Below are positions 32,184-33,236 of a DNA stretch of 33,236 bases, piece after piece. The DNA lies in NCBI GenBank assembly GCA_944355255.1, contig CALVQD010000070.1, positions 1-33,236 of the forward strand. The letters run 5' to 3'. This DNA is from an uncultured Bacilli bacterium (GTDB taxonomy: Bacteria > Bacillota_I > Bacilli_A > RF39 > UBA660). Made by a program: the position numbers and the translations under genes. Positions within the stretch are counted from its first letter, which is position 1, and every line of letters begins with the position of its first letter. The notes under the pieces are model-generated. The model was not told the DNA's origin, ran no database searches, and saw only the letters and a list, made by a program, of their open reading frames with translations.

Positions 32184-32990
32184 CTACTCCTCAATAAAGC
32201 CATTCTCTTTAAAGAAATTGATCATTGATTCTTCGCTCTCAAATCCTTCAATAGAATCGATTACTTCTTTATTTTGTACAACAATCGTAAGCGGAGTTCC
32301 AAATCCATCTGCTAAAATATCAAGAGATTCTGTCATACTTGTCTGATCTTCAGTTGATAGATCTGTAATATTTAAATAATTAATTGTAATATTATATTCT
32401 TTTGCAATATCATTTAATACTGGTCTTGCTTCTTCACAATGAGAACATCCTGTTTGAGCAAATACAATAATTTGTTTTTCATCACCATTAATAATATCTT
32501 GATATTGCGTATAATCAATTTTATTCAAATTTGCATCATCTGCTTCATATACCGCATCCTCTGGAATAATTCCGTTTGTCTGTAAGAAATTAAATAATCC
32601 TTCCGCATCAGTATATCCGATCTGAACACCATCCTGTTTTCCATTTCGTACTACTGCTAATGTTGGGGTTCCAAATCCATCTTGGTCAATCTCTAACATA
32701 TCTAATACTTTTGTTAAATTTTCTGTTGAAAGTTCATCTGTATTTAAATAGTAATATCCAAACTCATATTTATCACTTGCATCTTCTAATATTGGTGAAA
32801 ACTGTTGACAATAACTACATGTTGGTCTTCCTAAATAAATTAATTCTCCAGTTGTTGTATTCATTAACTGTTCAATTTCTTTTATTGTATCTTCTTGTTT
32901 CTTATTTCCCATTATCATTGATACAATGATAATTAAAATAATCGCAACTACAACACCTAAAACGGCTAATAATTTTTTATTCTCATTCAT
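32184..32990 (-). CDS. membrane-anchored tandem thioredoxin-fold oxidoreductase
   Basis: This 268-residue protein has an N-terminal membrane helix (about 7-28) and two complete thioredoxin domains in tandem (about 45-143 and 170-268). The first has the active site Cys58-Ser-Tyr-Cys61 and the second Cys182-Ser-His-Cys185. Both keep the cis-Pro loop (GFGTPT and GFGTPL). The two halves share the DGFGTP and FNFLQTNGI/INFFKENGF endings, so they arose by duplication. Topology places both domains outside, where they can form, shuffle or reduce disulfides. It is the first gene of the cluster, and many downstream proteins have paired Cys, so dedicated oxidative folding is likely. Confidence 0.85.
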   Translation of the reverse strand: MNENKKLLAVLGVVVAIILIIIVSMIMGNKKQEDTIKEIEQLMNTTTGELIYLGRPTCSYCQQFSPILEDASDKYEFGYYYLNTDELSTENLTKVLDMLEIDQDGFGTPTLAVVRNGKQDGVQIGYTDAEGLFNFLQTNGIIPEDAVYEADDANLNKIDYTQYQDIINGDEKQIIVFAQTGCSHCEEARPVLNDIAKEYNITINYLNITDLSTEDQTSMTESLDILADGFGTPLTIVVQNKEVIDSIEGFESEESMINFFKENGFIEE

Positions 32991-33046
32991 GCTTCACACC
33001 TTTACTTTCTATGTTACTCTATATTGTTCATGAGATAACTAAAAAT

Positions 33047-33075
33047 ATTATACTTTATTTTCTTAAAAGTTACAA
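33047..33075 (-). promoter_or_regulatory. promoter at the head of the Tad/T4SS cluster
   Basis: TTGTAA (33075-33070) and a perfect TATAAT (33052-33047) are 17 bp apart on the minus strand, giving a leader of about 50 bases before the thioredoxin gene. Confidence 0.75.
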
Positions 33076-33140
33076 TGTTTTTTCAGGATAAAACTCCTTT
33101 TAAAATTTACTTGTATTTTAAAAAAAGAAGTGCACATAAG

Positions 33141-33169
33141 TTGTGCAATAAGATTTATAACTGTATAAT
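33141..33169 (+). promoter_or_regulatory. promoter of the IS-like transposase gene
   Basis: TTGTGC (33141-33146) and a perfect TATAAT (33164-33169) are 17 bp apart. The -35 lies inside the putative terminal repeat, as is common in insertion sequences. Confidence 0.6.
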
Positions 33170-33211
33170 ACCTTCCAAGCAATTTATTTGTCATTGAAGG
33201 AGGTATTGAAA

Positions 33212-33236
33212 ATGGCAAATTATTGTCATCTATCTT
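33212..33236 (+). CDS. start of an IS30-like transposase gene (cut by window end)
   Basis: ATG at 33212 follows AAGGAGG (33197-33203) by 8 bases. Only eight residues are visible, MANYCHLS. IS30-family transposases often begin with a Met, a few residues, Tyr, then x-His-Leu-[ST] before the EER motif, so the start fits. The rest is outside the window and the call rests on this short match plus the terminal-repeat-like sequence. Confidence 0.5.

Larger units (their letters stand above)
7890..32990 (-). other. hybrid Tad pilus / type IV secretion gene cluster
   Basis: All genes here are on one strand with short gaps or overlaps. Tad parts (CpaB-like, TadA, TadB, TadC, Flp-like pilin, TadE-like proteins, TadZ-like) lie in the middle. 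Gram-positive T4SS parts (VirB2-like, VirB6/TrbL, PrgI, VirB4, cell-wall hydrolase, VirD4) follow downstream. Cys-rich surface proteins with a tandem thioredoxin lie upstream. No relaxase, VirB11, prepilin peptidase, integrase or transposase gene is seen inside. That this is one machine is an inference from layout and shared Cys chemistry. Confidence 0.7.
33124..33236 (+). mobile_element. left end of a probable IS30-family insertion sequence (partial)
   Basis: An AAGAAGTGCACATAAGTTGTGCA segment (from about 33126) resembles the terminal repeats of Gram-positive IS30 elements. It contains the inverted repeat TGCACA/TGTGCA. A promoter and a transposase-like start follow. The true end and target duplication cannot be fixed because the other end is outside the window. 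Confidence 0.45.

Noticed and set aside
7890-32990. Ordinary integrative conjugative element
   Set aside because: No relaxase, integrase, excisionase, replication or cargo genes are visible, and the Tad genes are not normal ICE content.
1-33236. Mycoplasma-type genetic code (TGA as Trp)
   Set aside because: Several genes with complete domains end in TGA, for example the helicase, the small membrane protein and rmuC, and Trp is TGG throughout.
1-33236. CRISPR array
   Set aside because: No regularly spaced direct repeats with unique spacers were seen on either strand.

Overview
The window is AT-rich DNA, roughly 30% G+C by eye, with dense short-spaced genes, strong Shine-Dalgarno sites and many intrinsic terminators. 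TGA is used as a real stop codon (for example at 4601, 6049 and 6365) and Trp is TGG, so this is the standard bacterial code and not the Mycoplasma code. A NifU-like protein beside a YutH-like protein, a CvfD/GSP13-type S1 protein and Gram-positive-type T4SS parts point to an AT-rich Bacilli-related Firmicute, perhaps one of the uncultured gut lineages near RF39 or Erysipelotrichales. The lineage is inference.

Bases 1-7.9 kb are mostly chromosomal housekeeping. They hold a YutH-like protein, a NifU-type Fe-S scaffold, an S1-domain RNA-binding protein, a five-gene tRNA cluster (Val, Thr, Tyr, Gln, Lys) with its own promoter, an unknown acidic coiled-coil protein, a membrane protein fused to a papain-like domain, a short UvrD-type helicase, a small membrane protein, RmuC and a rhodanese.

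From 7.9 to 33.0 kb every gene lies on the minus strand and the region reads as one large secretion/pilus locus, transcribed from 33.0 kb down. It begins with a membrane-anchored tandem thioredoxin and a PH-like protein. Two membrane/surface proteins and a 971-residue Cys-rich secreted repeat protein follow. Next is a Tad-type pilus module: CpaB/SAF protein, TadA ATPase, TadB, TadC, an Flp-like small pilin, TadE-like minor pilins and a TadZ/CpaE-like protein. It passes directly into a Gram-positive type IV secretion module: three VirB2-like subunits, VirB6/TrbL, PrgI, a TraC-N-like protein, VirB4, a SpoIID+CHAP cell-wall hydrolase, an anchored surface protein and a VirD4 coupling protein with a very long charged helix. 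No relaxase, oriT, VirB11 or prepilin peptidase is seen. The TadA ATPase belongs to the same superfamily as VirB11, so the simplest reading is one hybrid Tad/T4SS envelope machine. The tandem thioredoxin would oxidise its many paired cysteines and the hydrolase would open the wall.

Transcription appears segmented. Good sigma-A-type promoters precede the thioredoxin gene, the Flp-like pilin and the first VirB2-like pilin. Extended -10 elements precede the Cys-rich VirB2-like gene and VirB6. Intrinsic terminators between modules, many overlapping stop codons, probably set subunit ratios. The right edge (33.1 kb onward) is the start of a plus-strand gene that looks like an IS30-family transposase, cut by the window end.
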